Counted from the stretch's first letter, positions 23,349 to 37,191 are shown. The stretch: 64,000 nt of DNA from Thalassia testudinum (GCA_037157565.1 JAZHRO010000013.1:75075501-75139500); one strand, 5' to 3'. Notes: generated from the sequence alone by a model not told the origin. Numbers and translations are program-made.

Positions 23349-25460
23349 TGTTACAGCTTGACCTAAATCTAGATGGGAATCGAGTAGAATTGAGGTTTTC
23401 TACCTAAGATCTAGTCATCTAGCAAGTAATAAATGCAAGGCACAACATACATCCACATATGCAATCACAAAAAAAAAAGGATAGTTTAAAGAAAGCAGGA
23501 AAGACATTCACTAGCTGAAGATAAGTGCAATACATAATCATCATAATCGGATTCAGAGTGGGAAAGGAAACAAGTTTATTTCTTTAACATCAAAGAATTA
23601 TAGTGAAAATGGAAACTATCACTACTAAATGTGTAACTACTACAACTACGATGCATGACTGGGTCTTGCATCATCTTCCTCTACAACCGCAAAAACTGGT
23701 CGTCCACTAGCCTAACCTGACTATACAAAACCAAGGTAGACGTCAGCAAAGCTGAGTAGAGTGGCTCAAAAAGAAGTACGTGTGAAAAATGGAACAAGGT
23801 GAAGTAAAGAGATAGTAACATCCAACGATGGTTATTTTTATCAATATTATTAACTTTGATAATTTACGTATGTTCCATTTTTCTTCATTCAATCCCTTTT
23901 TGTTTTCTCTCATAACACCCTTGTAGTAAGTCAATTTCTTTTCCCAATCAATGTCTCGTGAACAAAGACGATCTCGTTGTAGCTTTTCGAGTCGCACGGA
24001 GACCACAGGACACTCTTGGCTGAGAGAATGCCCCATACCCTCCCTATCACCTAGTCTATCGCCTTAGGGTTACTGCCATAGTGTAGTGGTGACTACAACA
24101 CATGCAATAAGCATGCGACGAGTTACCCGACGTTGGCACACAACCAGTCGCTTTCACTAGTGGGTACGCACAAATAGAAACCAACCACTCTTCAGTACTG
24201 CATACCTCTCACTCAGCTATCCTGATTGGCCCAACGTGGGCACAGCTAAGAGTTCGCGTAGAAAGGCTAGCTCTCTCCTAGGTCCCAAACCTGATGAGGT
24301 TAGCTTTCTCTTTGGGTCGTAGGATACTCATGTACCTAAGGGCCAACTCATCCCCACACACACCACTATCTCAACACAGGTCTATCACCCTCTTTCTTAT
24401 CTTATCAAGTATAACATGTTTACTGATTTAACCACGTGTTTCAAATTTTACTCATGCTCCCAATTTTGATTTCACTTTTCCCATTTTTCCTTAGGATTCA
24501 AGATATTTCTTTAACTTGTTCCACGCTCATGATCTAATTTTCCCTAGGATTCAAGATTTCCTTATTTTGTTTCTAACATGCTCATCAAACATAGTTTTGT
24601 AGCTAGGTAGTTTTCCACATTTTATCCATCAGTTCATCTGTCACATTATCACATTAACAATTTCAACTAGAAATACTCACATCTTTCTTAACCAACCACC
24701 GCCATAAGGAGGGCAATTAACATAACCAAAAGGGCAATTTCAAATTCAATAATATGGTTAAGTGGATCACATGCTCAGCAAAGAAAACATGGGTATTTCA
24801 CAAGCAAAAATCAGACTTTTTATTGTTCACTTGGGTTACCTAAGATAATGGAATTAAACCATGGAGAAAATGAGTCAAGACCACTCACCTCTATTCATCG
24901 TGAACCTCGATGACATGACGGGTTTGCCACTAACTTCCATAGGTATTGTGCGTGCCTTCTCGCGTGTCACGTCACCTCCAGGCGTGATTCCTAGGTCAAG
25001 AAAGGCAGGAAATCGAGTTAAACACCCTCATTTGGGGTTCCACAAATTTTTCAGTATGCTAACAGTACCCGAAAATATAATCTAATGACTCCAAAACGTG
25101 GAAAATCAAATAAGGAATCAAACAGTACCTTGTTTGTGCAAATATGAGACCGTTAAGACCATGAACCGACCCCGAAACCTTAAGGGAGTCACCTGGACTA
25201 GCCTTGAATCGCTGGTGCAATTGAATTGCCCTGCCCCCTCACCCTACGTGTAGCTTGCCTGGCTGCGCGTGCCTCGCGCCCACACCCTTGCCTGCGTGGC
25301 TATCCCTACTCGTGCATGCTACCTGCCGTCACGTGTCACCTGTGTGAGCCAGCTAAAAAGAAGAGGGGAGGAAGGAAGGAGAGAAGTGTGGGGAGCACGT
25401 ATCTTGAGGTAGGGGGCATATATAAATCTAGGGTTAGGGTTTGTTGGTGCAAAAAAGTAT
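23349..25460 (-). repeat. Diverged LTR-like copy, reverse orientation
   Basis: TGTTACAGC at 23349 resembles the reverse complement of an LTR end (GTAACA). The block around 24086-24160 (GTGACTAC ... GTTGGCACACAACCAGTCG) matches the reverse complement of solo LTR A (GACTGACCGTGTGCCAGTGC ... GTAGTCAC, 16282-16342). The right border is not resolved and 25460 is a guess. Confidence 0.4.
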
Positions 25461-26457
25461 TGGTGCACTCTCAAGTGCACATAACTTGCAAAAAGAACCC
25501 TAAGGCTTGAAAATTTATTATGGGATCCTTGAAGACAGTAATTAGTGTGAAAAATTTAGGGGAAAACCCCTAATGTTTGACAAATTACACAGTGGCCCTT
25601 AGGTGTGCTATTAGACATGCAAAATTTATGAAAAATACCTAGAGGTCTAAAAAATTACATAGTAACCCCCAAGGGTCAAATTAAATGTTCAAAAAGGGTC
25701 ATTCCAAGATGTCAATATAGTATTCCCTAGTGGAGATCCTACCTAACCCAACTGGGTAGGTTTTATGTGCCTTGTTTAATAAATGGATGGGTTTAGGTTT
25801 ACTAAACCATCCTCAATTAGATTTACGTTTGGATATGGGAAAATGTATTATCAAATGCATAAACCTGATTGGGTGCAATATTTATATTTTATTAAATTTT
25901 GTGGCACAACACGATTTCCTTTCAAAAGAAAGTAATAACCACTCCTAAATTATCTCTTATATGATGAGATGCTTGTATGCTTTAAGAAAATAGTACTCTT
26001 TTATGCCATGAAAGTATATCTTACTATACATGTTTATTGATATATATTGACAATTGTTATGTAAACTTTGACTAATACCTCTTAACTATATATCAATAGG
26101 CATATTAGATGACAAGTTGATGGATACATGTTGGGTAAGCGGGTATTTGATGGGTAAATGGGTATGAGACGGGTTTTCTTTGCTAAGTAAATTGGGTGGA
26201 TATGAGGAATAAATTTTTAAATGGGGATGGGTTTAGTATTACCAAAACTTGACCTAAACCTGCATCGTCGACACCCCTAGGGAAAGGCTGGATCACATTT
26301 ATTGTTATCAACCCTCTCATTGACCACACACACACACACTCTCTCTCTCTCTCTATAGTGGAGTATCAGGAGGCACACACTTCCCCAACACATAGCACTC
26401 ACTTCACAAGCATGAACTTGGTTATCAAACCTCATGTGTACGTTGTCTATGATTACT
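25461..26457. other. Intergenic sequence with short repeats
   Basis: GATGGGTTTAG/GGGTAAATGGGTATGAGACGGG-type words between 25740 and 26280, with a terminal TCGACACCCCTAG, resemble plant hAT-derived MITE ends. I could not define matching termini. A (CA)n(CT)n microsatellite lies at 26324-26355. Confidence 0.4.
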
Positions 26458-28219
26458 TGTTGAAGCAGAAAAATCGTCGCAAAAAGAGTTGAGTTTGGAA
26501 AACCTGTCGTTGTAGCGTAATTTGCGAGAAAAATCCGTCAACTGACAATTTTAACTGAAACTCAAAAGGAATTCCGAATCAAACACAGGGAGGTGGACGT
26601 TTGATTAAAAACTACGTTTGTTTTATTGTCACGAAGCAGATTAGCCAGTTGAATTGAATCTATATTAGTTATCTACTTAAAGAATAAAGAATAGAAGAGA
26701 GAGAAAAGAATGATACAAATAAAGAAAAATAGAGAGAGAATGAACATGAATTTTATAACCACAATATCATGTCTATTAAAACTAACCACTACAGTAGAAT
26801 GGATAAATCTACACTAGAAAGCAGTAAAGAGAAGAGAGGTGAGAAATTATCCTCCTCGACGGCTGCTTGGAGGACGAGCCGTATTGATGGAGCGCCTGGA
26901 AGAACATGGTGAGGTGCTAGATGAAGGAGAACCACGACGGACGATGAAGAACGGGGCAAGGCGACCTCGCAGCGGGACCCGCTTCCCAAATGGCAGTGAG
27001 AGGACAACTGCGGGATGCTCCACGAAGGAGATGAGAAGGTGGAAAAATTCCAATTTTAACTTTAATGGAGCATCCTGGGTTTGGGACAAACTCGTAGAGC
27101 CTTTGAGGGGGTAAGAGAAGAGAGGAAGGGATGAAGAATTCGAGTGGTAGGGGTCTCCTTTTATAGTTGTAGGGATTGAGGGTAATTTGGTCATTTTATA
27201 TTTTGAAACATTAATTTAGGGTCATTAGTGATGGATTTAAGAGTCACTAAAGACCCTAAATGTGGACTTAGTGAGCACGCTCGCCGCGCCTCCTTTCCCC
27301 ACGCTCTCAACGCATGCACATGTTCGCGTAATATCAGTTTTCCAATTGAGAGATCGGATGGCTTAAAAGCCATCGTGTCCACGTCTTCATCGCGTGCCTG
27401 CACGTGCAATCAAGCGTTCGCATGCACTTCTGATCGTGCATGCGTGATCCGTGTGCTCTGTTGAAGCCACATGGCCGCTTCATCCGCCGTACATCGTGCA
27501 TCGCATGACCCAATTTGGCCACGCCCACGCCCCGTGCTTGATTTGAGGCTTGCGAGGGCTCGACCCCGCGACCTCTGCTTCATGTGAGGACACTCACCCA
27601 TTGTGCCAAGCAGCCCTTTGAGGCGAGCTTTGGTTTTGAGCTCAAGCACCCTCGGCTGTTGGATGGCGATCCAATGTCCCAGATCAATCGCGTAGTTGAA
27701 AAGAGAAAAGTAGCGGCAGGTCTTAGGCTGGCATGGGCAGCTAAGATGGCGCCACGTGGCACCATCTTGGTTGTTCATCTTCTGTGACTTGTAGATGATG
27801 CCACGGATGTCGGATTAAATCGATTTTTGCATTGTTGGGCTACAATCGTCGATCCGAACCCATCCATGCAATCAGATTTGTTATCTGATGTACGGATTTA
27901 CACCATCTTGGCCCCTTGACCTCTGATTTTTCTCGTACTGCATCTAATGCTATGGTAGTTCAATTGGGACGATCTTGGAGTCTTTGAACTCCAATCGTCG
28001 CCCTGATCAGATCCATACGATTGGATCTTCTATCCGACGCCCCGATTAAACATCCTGTCACCTGACCATAAAAAGAAGAAATTATCCTAAAATTTATACA
28101 ACATAATCTAAATGTATGATGATGCATGTTATGGAATATTTATAATGTATGATGCAACTTTATGTTTAAGAACACGCAAAAATAAACGGTTTATGTGATA
28201 TAAACATGTTTATATCACA
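26458..28219 (-). repeat. 3' LTR (left copy) of the 7.77-kb element
   Basis: On the minus strand it runs from TGTGATATAAAC to TTCAACA. It matches 32479-34227 along its length with scattered substitutions and indels. Confidence 0.85.
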
Positions 28220-28229
28220 CCCCCATGCC
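28220..28229 (-). promoter_or_regulatory. Polypurine tract
   Basis: GGCATGGGGG on the minus strand, directly abutting the TGTGAT start of the 3' LTR. The same ten bases precede the 3' LTR of the 37-kb element. Confidence 0.7.
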
Positions 28230-28779
28230 TATCTTTTGCTAGTCCCTAGCAAAACTACATGCTATTTATAAGAGAATTGGGTCAGATTTCTTCGACAATA
28301 GTTATTTTTCAACACTTAAGAATTTCAACTAAGATCGGAACTACAAAGACACAACAGCGCCCAGGTGTCTGCCAAAATGCAGACTGCCTCAAGCCCTCTC
28401 CTTATTCAAAGAAGGATCTTTTTCTTCTTTTTTTCTTTTCTATTTTTTTTTTTTTAGATTTTCGATTTAAGGGTTTTGGAGCAGCTTTCTACTACCACTC
28501 AACCTACCCAAGACTCGATGAGAACTCTATGTTCTAAGCATCTTTTCGTGAATGTGATAGACTCATTGATCGAAAATCCAAATGAACTTTGGGTTTCTAC
28601 GCCCCTAGGTGACCTTAAAAAAATTCTACCTAAAGGTGTATCTATCTGACCAGTAGCTTTCTCCCTACTTTTATTTTTACGGGATCAACACAAGAGCGAA
28701 CACAGTGTATATCTCCCCGGCTTATTCTACTCCTTCGCTTCTTCTTAAGTGTTTAGGAATTATACGTGCATTTCTTGAG

Positions 28780-29075
28780 CTGGGTTCTGGACAACCTACC
28801 AATGGGCCAATACCCATGATAACTTGCCAGCCATACTCGTGCGGTGAAGTGTGGCTTATTTTTTTTTTCTTTTCTCCTTTTCTATTTCTTTTTCTTTTAT
28901 TTTTGGATACTTTTCTTTTTCTTTTCTTTTTTTAACTAGGTGGTTTCCTTGATATAAGATTATTTACCTAAAGGCATCAGGAAAAGAATGGTCGTGTGGC
29001 TAGGCTGTGGACAACCGACCAATGGGCTGTTACCCACAATAACTTGCCAGTCATACCACCCTAGAAGGTTCATTA
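28780..29075. repeat. ~65-bp direct repeat inside the element
   Basis: GGACAACCTACCAATGGGCC...ACTTGCCAGCCATAC (28789-28836) recurs as GGACAACCGACCAATGGGCT...ACTTGCCAGTCATAC (29008-29056). Confidence 0.75.
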
Positions 29076-29848
29076 GCAACCCAGTTTTCGTAAAAATCGC
29101 CAAAAGGCGAGTTAGTGTAAATAGTGTGTAGATGCTTAGACTTAAAATCCCCTCAAATCAGAGGGCGGTTGATAAGTCATGTACTTATCACCCCAACTTA
29201 TTTAATCAATTAGAAATATATTCAGACTAGCGAGGACTCAAAAAATAAATTCACATTTTAGTGGACACCCGGGCTAATTAAGCCTGAAGACTTGAAGGGT
29301 CATAGTGTTCAAGTCATACAGTTTTATTCTCTAAGATTAAAAATTTTCTAAAGCCCAAGTTCTCTTTCCTAATTCAATTTTTTTTTTCAAAAATAAAGAG
29401 AAAATAAAAAGAATCAACGGAGCTAACAAGATAATTCAGATAACGATATCCACCCCCTATGCCTATCTAATGCAATGTCCTCATTATATTAAAAAGATAT
29501 AAAACAGAGTAGAGTCGAGAAGAAAGCACCTGAATTTCTTGATTAACAGGTTGGCTCCGAGATGAAAAAGAGACTATATATGTGCTGAATTTAGTGCCTT
29601 CAGCTAGGCACACTATACAAAGAAGAAATAAAGAATTCACAGGTACTGGTCAGAATCAGAATAAGAAAATCTAGTTTTGGACCTGTCTAGAGAAGATGTC
29701 AAAAGATGTGGACCATATTGTGGTGCAGACCCATACCCCATGGTCGAGTATATCTGAGGTTCTGGATAAAAATTATCCAAAACCTAAGATCAGCATGCAA
29801 GCGAAGTCGAGCCTGCGATTTGTGAGGATGCAACCCAAGACCAAAAAG

Positions 29849-31308
29849 TCAGATTACAAAGAAACTAAGCTCAAAAAAATAATCAATGAATGTGCGCTTG
29901 GGTTGGACATCCTCTGAATCAAAGATGTCATAAGGGTCCTGGTAGAGAGTTGGTGGTTTCAGGAAAATCGGAACCCTTAGACTTGGTCTTTTGCTTCCTC
30001 TTGAATTGGCTTCCCAAAGTTTCATTTCCAAATTCCTATCCTCCATAGTTAGAATTTCAGATTCCAGGACCTCTTGCATGCTAATCACCCCATCTAAAAT
30101 GTCCAAGTCCAAGATTTGTTGCTGAATTAGAATTGACTTGGGTCAAGTGATCTCAAAATCAAAATCGTCATTATGCTTAAAGGGTTGTAATTGAGGAATA
30201 AGGCCATGAATTGAATCCTTCATGAAATTAGGATCTAAATTCACCATGCTAGCCCCAACAAGATTAATTTCCTCAGTTATTGGGCCATTAAATGATTCAT
30301 TGAATTCCTCAGGCCTAGTCGTCTCACTGAAATCGTGTGTTGTAAACTCAAGTGAGACTTCGTATAATGATTCTTCTCCTTTAGAATCAAAGAATTCTAA
30401 ATCCGCATTAATGTATGTCTCAAAATCATCAATCACTTTATGTTCCATGGAGACATATGTTTCCTCGTGCCCCAACTCAAGGATCTTAGGTGAAGAATTT
30501 AATTCATCCTAATTTGATTGCTCTAGAATAACTTGGTCAACCCTAGTCTCGTAAAACGTGTCCCCCTTATGGGTGCCTGAGCGGATTTTGACATTGGCTC
30601 TCCTGACAGGGGTTCATCCTGGGAATCATCCTAAGATTGGACTAGAGCAATCACAAATATCATCCTTAATTTCGATAACTTCATAAGTAAAAACTCACAT
30701 GAGTCCTTATCCTTAACTTCCTGGAGCCAATCCAACAAATATTTGTTAAAACTGTTAATCATTTTAATCAGAGGCTCCAATTCTTCTGTGTAGGGTGTTG
30801 GCTAACCTTCTAAAGATTGAATGGTATTCCTTAAGTTAGCCAACACCCTATCTTGGACCTGGTTCACTTGAACCAAATGGTTTAGTTCAGGGTTGGGTAG
30901 GTTTGGGTTCAATCTGTGGGAGTCAAGGATTTGAGGTTCTCAGTACCCTCCCTGATAATAGGTCACTTCTGGTTGTTCAAAGAGGGGTGGTGACCTATCT
31001 GCATTGTAATCTGGGGGAGGGTAAGAGCTATAATCAGGATATCCTTCTTGATTGTAGATCGGGTTAGATTGATCATTAACGGGTGGAGATCTATAATCAT
31101 TATGGCTCAGAGAAGGATAGAAATCACAATCATGGTATTCAGGGTTAAACCCTGAACACGGAGGTCCGAAAATGTATCCCCAATCCGAGTTATCCCAACT
31201 GGTAGATGGTTAATTATAGCACGAGTCGGGATGATAATCATCATATTGAGGATAAGATGTATCAGGAGGGTAAGAGTGGGAATGCGTGTAGAATGTGGAA
31301 GGATTCAT
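29849..31308 (-). pseudogene. Tyr/Pro-rich ORF of the non-autonomous element
   Basis: Starting at ATG 31308-31306, the minus strand encodes a first segment unusually rich in Tyr, Pro, Asp, Ser and Asn (for example SYPPDTSYPQYDDYHPDS and GYPDYSSYPPPDYNADRSPP). A segment with helix-like Leu/Asn/Gln content follows, then an acidic segment (ETYINADLEFFDSKGEE) and a last part ending IDYFFELSFFVI. About four in-frame stops (one TAA and several TGA/TAG) and a frameshift near 30500 break it. Its place between the primer site and purine tract is that of gag, but no gag, zinc-knuckle or enzyme motif is visible. Function unknown. Composition resembles a disordered, condensate-prone protein. Confidence 0.5.
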
Positions 31309-32457
31309 GACAAACGGGAGGAAGAAAGGCGACCTGCAATACCAACAATCAAACATGTCCTTAAGTAGGCTAGCCTAAAGACCTACAGACTCCCAGAACC
31401 CGTCTTAAGATGAAGAAAAGATTTGATCTACTTCTTTCCGATCAATCCAACCAGTTAGAGGAAGGGGCTAGGGAGAAAGTTCTTCCCTTGGCTTTCACGT
31501 CAGATTCCTTCGATACCTTCCAACCACGATCGTTTGATTTTGCTCCCTTAGCTAGACATCAGATTGAACAGTAGAAGTAGACTAATAAAAAAAATTTTGA
31601 TTTGGGCTCCGAAGAGCGAGTCCAATCCTTAAGGCCAATGTCTACTCTGTTTTAATTAAGGTTAGGTTTGAATGTGCTTTTGAATGTGATGAGCCATTTA
31701 TCTGGTTTGTGCCCTTAACGATTGGTTAATATGTGTGTGCATGCACAACCAGTGATCTGCAAGGAAGATTATTTTCAGATGTGGTGAATTTTAGGGTTTA
31801 AATCTTTCTTAGTAGCTTTTAGGGTTTAGAATTAGGTGAGTTCAAACAGAGACAAAGCAGATCTTTCAAACACAAGTGAAGATGTTTTCCTTTAAAATCA
31901 AGAATAAAGTGGAGTGCCTGGTATTGACCTAAATTGTAAACCCTAAGAGGAAGCTACTTGATGAGTTATTTTTAAATGAAGTGGTGCGGCCCAAACAACT
32001 CAAACAATTGGCCTTGATGCACCACTGAATTAGGCACACAAGTGATTAGCTAATTTAATTTCTACTCAATTATGTGTTGATGAGTGTACCAGTCCCAAAG
32101 ATCGGGTTACCAGTTGAGTATGAAAAATCGGAAGAGGCTGTTACCTCTGTGAGATTTTTTTTAAAACTTTTCTTTTATATGTGGAGGGTAAGGCGGATGG
32201 AGGTGTTAAACAAACAATCAAACTAATCCTGGGGTTTATGCAAGCTCCTAGGTTAATTAAGGTTTGTGTTATTAGACGATGGAATGAAATCTAATGGGTG
32301 GGGAGGTGGGGTTACTTATAGACCCTTCAACAGCACTTTACTCCAATTTATCGCTTTTGCCCGCCTCATGAGAGTACCTGCAATCACAATAAGAAAGGAG
32401 AGAAGTGAGGTAAACGATCAATAAGTCGAAAAACGCTAAAAATCAAAGAACGTCCCC

Positions 32458-32475
32458 TCTCTGGCAATGACGCCA
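32458..32475 (-). promoter_or_regulatory. Primer-binding site, tRNA-Asp type
   Basis: The minus strand reads TGGCGTCATTGCCAGAG just inside the 5' LTR. It resembles the tRNA-Asp-complementary TGGCGCCGTTGCCGGGGA used by Athila/Tat elements, with several substitutions. Confidence 0.65.
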
Positions 32476-32478
32476 AAA

Positions 32479-34227
32479 TGTTGAGGCGAAGAATTTGTCG
32501 CAAAAAGAGTTGAGTTTAGAAAACCCATCGTTGTAGCATAATTTGCGAGAAAAATCCGTCAGCAGATAATTTTAACCGAAATTCAAAAGGAATTCCGGGT
32601 CGAACACAAAGAGACAGACGTTTGATTAAAAACTGTGTTTGTTTTGTTATAACAAAGCAGATTAGCTAGTTGAATTGAATCTATATTAGCTATCTACTTA
32701 AAGAATAAAGAATAGAAGAGAGAGAAAAGAATGATACAAATAAAGAAAAATAGAGAGAGAATGAACATGAATTTTATAACCACAATATAATGTCTATTAC
32801 AACTAACCACTATAGTAGAAAGTGAGAAATCTACACTAGAAAGCTGTAAATCTACTCTAGAAAGTAGTAAAGAGAAGGGAGCTGAAAAATTATCTTCCTC
32901 AACGGCTGCTTGGAGGACGAGTAGCGTTGATGGAGCTCCTGAAAGAACTTGGTGTGGTGCTAGACGACGAAGAACGATGACAGACAACGAAGAATGGGGC
33001 AGGGCAATGTCACAGCAGAATTCACTTCTCGAATTGCGGGATGTTCCACGAAGGAGGTGAGAAGGTGGAAAATTTCTAATTTTAACTCTAATGGAGCATC
33101 CAGGGTTTGGGACAAGCTCGTAGAGCCTTTGAGGCGGTGAGAGAAGAGAGGAAGGGATAAAGAATTTGAGTGGTCGGGGTCTCCTTTTATAGTTGTAGGG
33201 ATTGAAGACAATTTGGTCATTTTATGTTTTAAAACATTAATTTAGGGTCATTACTGACGGGTTTAAGCATCACAAAAGACCCCAAACGTAAGCTTAGTGC
33301 GCATGCCCGCCGCGCCTCCTCTCCTCATGCGCTCAACGCATGCGCACGTTAGTGCAATATCAACCATCTGATCGCGAGATCGAAACGGCTTAAAAGCCAT
33401 CGCGCTCACGCCTTCATCGTGCGCCTACGCGTGCGATCGGGCATTCGCATGCGCGTCTAATCGTGCGTGCATTATCCGTGTGCTCTGGTGAAGCCACGTG
33501 GTTGCTCCATTCACCGTCCATTGCGCATTGCACAACCCAATTTGGCTACGCCATCGCCCTACGCTTGATTTGAGGCTCGCGGGGACTCGACCTTGCAACC
33601 TCTAATTTGCGTGAGGGCACTCGTCCACTATGCCAAGCCACCCTTTGAGGCGAGCTTTGGTTTTGAGCTCAAGTGCCCTCGATCGTTGGATGGCGATCCA
33701 ACAGCCTAGATCAATCGTGCCGTTGAGAAGAGAAAAGTAGCGGCGGGTCTTGGGCTGGTATGGGCGGCTGAGATGGTGCCACGTGGCGCCATCATGGCCA
33801 TTCATCTTCTGTGACTTGTAGATGGTGCCACGGATGTTGGATTGGACCGATTTTCGTGTCATTGGGCTGCGATCGTTGCTTCGAACCCATCCATGCTGTC
33901 GGATTTACACAATCTTGGCCCCTTGACCTATGATCTTTCTCGGACTGCATTTGATGCTATGGAAGTCCGATCGGGGCGATCTTGGAGTTTTTGAATTCCA
34001 ATCGTCACCCTGATTAGATCCGTACAGTTGGATCTTCAATCTGAAGCCCCAATTAAATGTTGCATTGTCACCTGACCGTAAAAAGGAGAAATTAACCTAA
34101 AATCTATACAACCTAATCTAAATGCATGATGATGCATGTTATGGAATATTTATAATGTATGATGTAACTTTATGTCTAAAAACACGTAAAAATAGACAGT
34201 TTATGTGATATAAATATATTTACATCA
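32479..34227 (-). repeat. 5' LTR (right copy) of the 7.77-kb element
   Basis: Direct copy of 26458-28219. The terminal bases near 34220 have mutated relative to the left copy, but the target duplication TTACT fixes the border. Confidence 0.82.
33180..33195 (-). promoter_or_regulatory. LTR TATA box (minus strand)
   Basis: ACTATAAAAGGAGACC on the minus strand. The same sequence is kept in the left LTR near 27154-27169. This gives the transcription direction of the element. Confidence 0.65.
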
Positions 34228-34232
34228 TTACT

Positions 34233-36504
34233 CCATCTCTCCTTGTCTCGTTCTCTCTCACTTGAGGTTGCCCGAGCCTGGGAATCACATCACATCGATG
34301 AAAGGTTCCCTAAAATCCCTTCTTTAGGGATGAGGCCATGAATTGGACTGAGTTGACGATAAACGGGAATCGACTGCATTTGCCACATGAATTGCCAATC
34401 ATAAACTTTAAGAAAATGATATTATATTATCGTTCTCCATCATCGCTCTTTTCTTTACTTCTTTAACTTTGGCACTTGCTGATCGAGGTCGAAGGACCTA
34501 ATCAGAATGGTTATCATGAATGCAGAGAAAAGAGCAAATTGCATAAGCACACAAAGATTGGTGACCCAATTCTACCATAGAGGGTGCATGTTTAGGGAGG
34601 GATCTAACCCTTAAAGTTTGTATTATGGGAATATGTCTTGTATGCCCTTTGAGTAAAAGGTGGCTCTTCCTTTCTCTCGAAATAATGTCATTTTTTATAA
34701 GGATATGAAACGCGTGCACTCGGGGAAACCCTCATGGGCCCTTTCCTTGAGAGGGTACGTGCTTGTGCAAAAAGGTGGAGGGGACAACCTCTCAACCGTC
34801 TGTTAGCTTTTCCAGGTTTGATTCATCACCAAAGGCACAACCTTTATAAAGGCAGTGCAAAGCAAATAGTACATAATCCTTGGTGTGCAAGCCATAAAAA
34901 AAAGACAAAAGAACAAAAGGATGGGATCAAGTAGGTTTTTGTGTGGCCGGTTCAATTCTTGGGCCACTGCCCTTCTACCTAAATAGGCCTTGTCACCTAG
35001 GTGCTTGACTGGCTAAGTAGGCAGGTTTGTTGGACGATTCGGATGATCTAAGTGGGGAGGGTCACTCAAGAGGCTTTGGCCTTGTCTAACAAATTTGAGT
35101 GGGGAGGCCAACCTAGACTAAGTTTGATGGCAGTGTAGGCTCCTCTTGGTTATGGTGGGGTGTCCTTATGATCATGGGATTTGCGAAAGGATATCAACAC
35201 GTTGTAGCATAAAATCACGACTGTTTTTAATTTTTTTGAACCTATAAAAGGATAAAATCAGGTAAAACGAGAGTCCACATCATCTTCTAGGGACACAAGT
35301 TGTTCAAGTCGCTCCCTACTAACCTGAACTAATGTACTTTTACTATTTTTTAATATTCAATTTGTTTTATTTCTAGACCTAGATAAAATAATGGAATATA
35401 AAAATAGGGACTACGATGCAAGATGAGGAACTAAATAAAATTCACATGTAAATATTTTTTTGAGAATGTAAAAATTTTGATAAAATTTTGATATAACTAA
35501 CATTCTAAATAAGCTTTGTACTAATTTTCACGCAAAAATAGCGTATGTAATGTACAAAATAAATTTGAAAATAATTTTTAAAATTAAATTATAACAATAA
35601 AAGGATGGAAAAGTAAATCAAATTTTAACTTTTTTTATATAAAGAGTCAACATGCAAAATTTAACGAAAAATTAAAACTACCATACGGAAATCTATGTGA
35701 CTTCTTTTTTGGGAATATTTGGAAGTATGAAAATTATTAAATAAATTTGAGAAACTAAATGCAAAAGTAAATCTTAACTATGAAATTAACTAAAGTAATC
35801 AACAAATAATGAAATAAAAGTTGTAAGAACAAGGAATGGTAATTTTTTATCGATAAAACAATGTAGAGAACATCAACTAAATAGAAGATTATAAATAAGT
35901 CAAGAAATCATTAGTCTAATCTAATAATTAGAGTGAAATAAATAAATAAAAGGAAATAAAATAAGGTGGAGAAACTACGTCGCAGTGGTGGCGGAGAAGT
36001 TTATAATAAGAGCGGAGACGAAGAGGAGCGTTGACAGGCATCCAAGGCTGCCCTTTTACCCGAAGGAGGAGCAATCTAAAAGAAAGGTTTGAAAGTGAAT
36101 TCTCTTTCTTTAAGATCTTAAAGCTTATTTATAAATTTGAGAGCCTTTATAAACTTTCGAAAACACTTCCAAATTTATAACAAAAGAATAAGAGGATTAT
36201 TTTAAGGTTAAAATAACTCATAATCTCATTAAAACTTTAATCTTTGACTTTTTATCTTATGTATGTGCCACCACATAGTTCAAATAGGCTTATTTATTGA
36301 TTTTCTTGATCCATACCCTTGAATGGATCCGTAAAAATTATTCTCTTTGATTTTAGGTCACCTATGGATCTTTTGGTGTCTCATCTCATCCAATATAAAA
36401 ATAAAGAAATTATTATCTTTTATAAAATATAAATAAATGTTTAAAATTACTATATTTACAAAATAAATAGAAAAAAGGAGAGGTGCTACATTTTATACCC
36501 ATCC
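34233..36504. other. Intergenic, mostly AT-rich
   Basis: No family similarity on either strand. The 35200-36500 part is strongly AT-rich with short frames. Nothing could be assigned. Confidence 0.5.
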
Positions 36505-37191
36505 CACATGGCATGTTAAGGTGGAGGTCATGTGAATGAGATAGACTCACACAGGAGAGTCACATGTATTTATAGATATAAAATGTTAGGCTACCTTTCT
36601 AGATCATAAAAGTATTATTATCATTTTTAGCCAAGAGAAATGTGAGTCATATGGAGTCATATGTATCCCTCACATTCAAATTCAAATTTCAGTGGAAAAA
36701 GAGGGAAACTCTGTCTCTAATAACTGTCGTCGACACTACAATAGATGCTAACGACACCACAATCTCAAATTTTGATGAGGACAAGTAAATACCGATGGCA
36801 CTACTGTAGATGCTAACGACATCACCATTAGTGTTAATGGCATTACCACCAGTCGTGTAAGTTTAAATTACTTACCACTTATCTTATTGAAGTGGGTGTC
36901 ATGTGGATGAGATGTAGCCACATAAGAGAGTCACATATACTCACAGATATAAAAGGTTAAACTACATTTTTAGACCTTAAAAGTATTATTACCATTTTTA
37001 ACTAAGAGAAAGGAGAGTCACATGCAGTCACAGGTGACTCTCACATTTGAATTTAAATTTCTATGAAGGGAGAGGGAAACTCTGTCTACAATAGATGCTG
37101 TTGGCACTACAATAGATGCGAACGGCACCACCGTCTCAAATTTCGATGAAGACAAGTAGATGTTAACGGCACCACCTTAGATGTTGATGAC
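36505..37191 (+). repeat. Tandem-repeat array, left half
   Basis: ATGTG(A/G)ATGAG recurs at 36530 and 36901 (371-bp period). Each unit also carries ATATAAAA(T/G)GTTA, TATTA(T/C)CATTTTTA, CATTCAAATTCAAATTT-like and CTACAATAGATGC blocks. The second unit is cut at 37191 by the 18-kb element and continues at 55244. Confidence 0.8.

Larger units (their letters stand above)
26458..34227 (-). mobile_element. Complete non-autonomous LTR retrotransposon (7.77 kb)
   Basis: Two long direct repeats (26458-28219 and 32479-34227) begin TGTTGA on the plus strand, and the whole is flanked by TTACT at 26453-26457 and 34228-34232. Minus orientation is shown three ways: a primer site TGGCGTCATTGCC reading leftward from 32475; a polypurine GGCATGGGGG reading leftward at 28229-28220; and CTATAAAAGG TATA boxes on the minus strand in both LTRs. 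The interior (4.26 kb) has no protease, RT, RNase H or integrase, only one decayed Tyr/Pro-rich frame. The primer and purine signals match those of the Athila-like element at 37 kb, suggesting that lineage supplied the proteins. Confidence 0.88.
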
